Source of the DNA: Monosporascus cannonballus
Lineage: Eukaryota; Ascomycota; Sordariomycetes; Xylariales
Direction of reading: 5' to 3'
NCBI GenBank assembly: GCA_004154925.1
Contig: QJNS01000211.1
Coordinates: 62,200-126,199, forward strand
DNA: 64,000 nt
Each line of letters opens with the position of its first letter. Position 1 is the first letter of the stretch. Shown here in pieces: positions 62,430 to 64,000 of this stretch. A program made the position numbers and the translations under genes. The notes under the pieces were generated by a model that was given only the letters and a program-made list of their open reading frames with translations, made no database searches and had not been told where the DNA came from.

Positions 62430-64000
62430 CGGGGGCAGACTCGGACGGCGTGGATGTTTTTGAGCCATAATGATACCTGGAGCACTTGGGAGCGGCGGGC
62501 TAGCCCCATCTTCTTGCATGATATCAATCCATTTGTATTACTAGACCTTGAAAGCATGCTTTGGGCAACCGTTGGCAAGTTGAATTAGGCCTTCTTATTT
62601 TGTTGATGTTTAATGCTAGTTCTGTGATTAACGCATGGTGTTGCAACTGGAGATGTGATTATCACGACATAAAATCGATTTTTCAATTACCGTGGCATAT
62701 ATTTGTGTTATGCAATTTCTGATACAGTGCCGTCTTTACCTCGTAAGTATTACATATATTTGTCCGTGATATATACTGCTATAACCCTAGGATATCTAGG
62801 TAAGCGACCTTTCTTTGATGGGGGTCATGTAAGGACAAATGGGGCGCACATTGTCGAGGTCTGAGCCCGGCCAATTTCGGACCCCGCTCAGTATGGTGGT
62901 GACAATCACGGCTTGACAATGAAGGACGGCGCAGCAGTGGAAACATGGGCGCCTGCCTGCCGCGGACCTTGCCGAGGACCTTGCCGAGGACCTTGCCGCG
63001 GACCCTGCCCGGCCCCCCTTCGCGGAATCCCTGCCGACGGGCGACGACCCCCTATTCTCGGAGTCCCCTTGATAGCAGGGTCGTCGCCGTACTATATGCA
63101 GTGTCTTTCTTCACAGACCCCGGCCCGTGTTAAGGAGTGGTACTGACCTCTATGTTTGCGTCTGGGTACGATAGAACGGGAATTGTTTCATCCTTAGGGT
63201 GTTTAGCTACGATGAGCACTGCCGGTGGCTGTCTGTAGAAGCGCTTTACTTTGGCTTTAAGTCGGCTAAGCCTGGTGGATGTAGTATTGTGGATTGGAAG
63301 CCGGGACTAAGGATTAGGCGAATAACGGTATTTTGGGGTAATCGGACGTTATGGGTGGGAATGATAAAAGTGGCTAAGGGGGAGAGTCGTAGGGAAGTGG
63401 TCACTCGTCGTGCTATGAGATTTATGGATAAAACGACTGACGTAAACATCGTTATGAGGCATGTAGATCTGCACTCTAGGTAATAGGATAATTTATACAC
63501 GATCCTCTAAATTCATTACCAACCAAGTGTTGGGCGTTGTATCAGTGATTTGGCTTTGGGATTATCACCCAAGTGGATATTAGACTTCACTTACTTATGT
63601 ATTACACGAGCCTCAGAGTAATTATCCGCTGCTGTAATCAAACCCTGCTACTTATTTATTATCGGTTTACTCTCCGGCTGTCATAGCCATGAAAGGAAGG
63701 GGTGGACTACTGTTTCGGATATCATCGCCGCCGGTTGAACGCCACTCGGAACTCCAGTATAGGCCTTGACCCCACAGAGCTCCCCCGCGAGTCTACCCGA
63801 TGCTCCGCGGCGTCACCCTCTCGAGGGGACAAAGGGTGGTTCGTGTATTATATAAGTGTTGGTAAAGCTGCGTCTTCTGGCGGCGACGCTGGTTGCGCTG
63901 CAGGATTTGAGAACCATGCAAGAGGGCACGGTGCATCAGAATGCGTAGACGCGTCGGGAACGGTCGAGTATGGAAGGGTGATAAGGACTAGTTATGAAGT
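62430..64000. other. 3' intergenic region, no gene seen
   Basis: Holds a 12-bp tandem repeat at 62961-63008. A 94-codon frame at 63199-63483 (plus) opens with GTG and has no recognisable domain. The window ends without a further gene start. Confidence 0.55.
62961..63008. repeat. Four-unit 12-bp tandem repeat
   Basis: Units CGCGGACCTTGC, CGAGGACCTTGC (twice) and CGCGGACCCTGC follow head to tail. Because 12 is a multiple of 3, they give repeating peptide patterns in the overlapping frames, but no gene is supported here. Confidence 0.9.

Noticed and set aside
63199..63483. Plus-strand 94-codon frame near the right end
   Set aside because: Starts with GTG, not ATG; no recognisable domain and no supporting splice structure.

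Overview
The window looks like nuclear DNA of a filamentous ascomycete (Pezizomycotina, probably a Sordariomycete; this is inferred). Three things support that. Introns are short (52-104 nt) with GTRNGT-type donors and CTRAC-type branch sites. The gene set is typical: an FlbC-like conidiation regulator, a fibroin-3-like membrane protein, an Rcr-type protein and a secreted tyrosinase. A 13-kb AT-rich block shows the C-to-T/G-to-A decay expected of repeat-induced point mutation (RIP).

Layout. Positions 1-4856 open with a 36-base C run and hold no convincing gene. An flbC-like C2H2 gene lies at 4857-6148 (minus), followed by about 7.8 kb of gene-poor, normal-GC DNA. The large spliceosomal HEAT-repeat gene SF3B1 lies at 13944-17603 (minus, no intron seen). 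From about 19.86 to 33.05 kb there is an AT-rich repeat block with no surviving long ORF. It contains three copies of a 186-bp element with imperfect terminal inverted repeats, two of them at the head of a 1.54-kb direct duplication. To its right is SF3B6/p14 (33491-34135, plus, five exons), the direct protein partner of SF3B1. The two genes diverge with the AT block between them.

From 34.4 to 64 kb the genes are a STIMATE-family membrane protein (36521-37647), a GC-rich Cys-containing frame interrupted by one in-frame TAG (38727-39386), a Cys-rich fibroin-3-like membrane protein (41817-43659), an Rcr-like protein (45434-45998, minus), a broken AA9 polysaccharide monooxygenase-like gene (47059-47865, minus), ARL8 (51096-51954, minus, four exons including a 20-nt micro-exon), the second-largest RNA polymerase I subunit (55402-59157) and a secreted tyrosinase (60365-62429, four exons).

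Functionally these are mostly core housekeeping genes (U2 snRNP SF3b, Pol I, ARL8) with some cell-surface, secreted and developmental genes. No biosynthetic cluster is evident. The points most worth checking are the open frame after the SF3B6 stop codon (TGA CAA TTA, or alternatively an optional 66-nt intron), the SF3B1/SF3B6 divergent linkage, the in-frame TAG gene, and the graded RIP decay of the three 186-bp repeats. Exon structures were assembled by eye from splice signals, frame continuity and remembered family conservation; no search was run.
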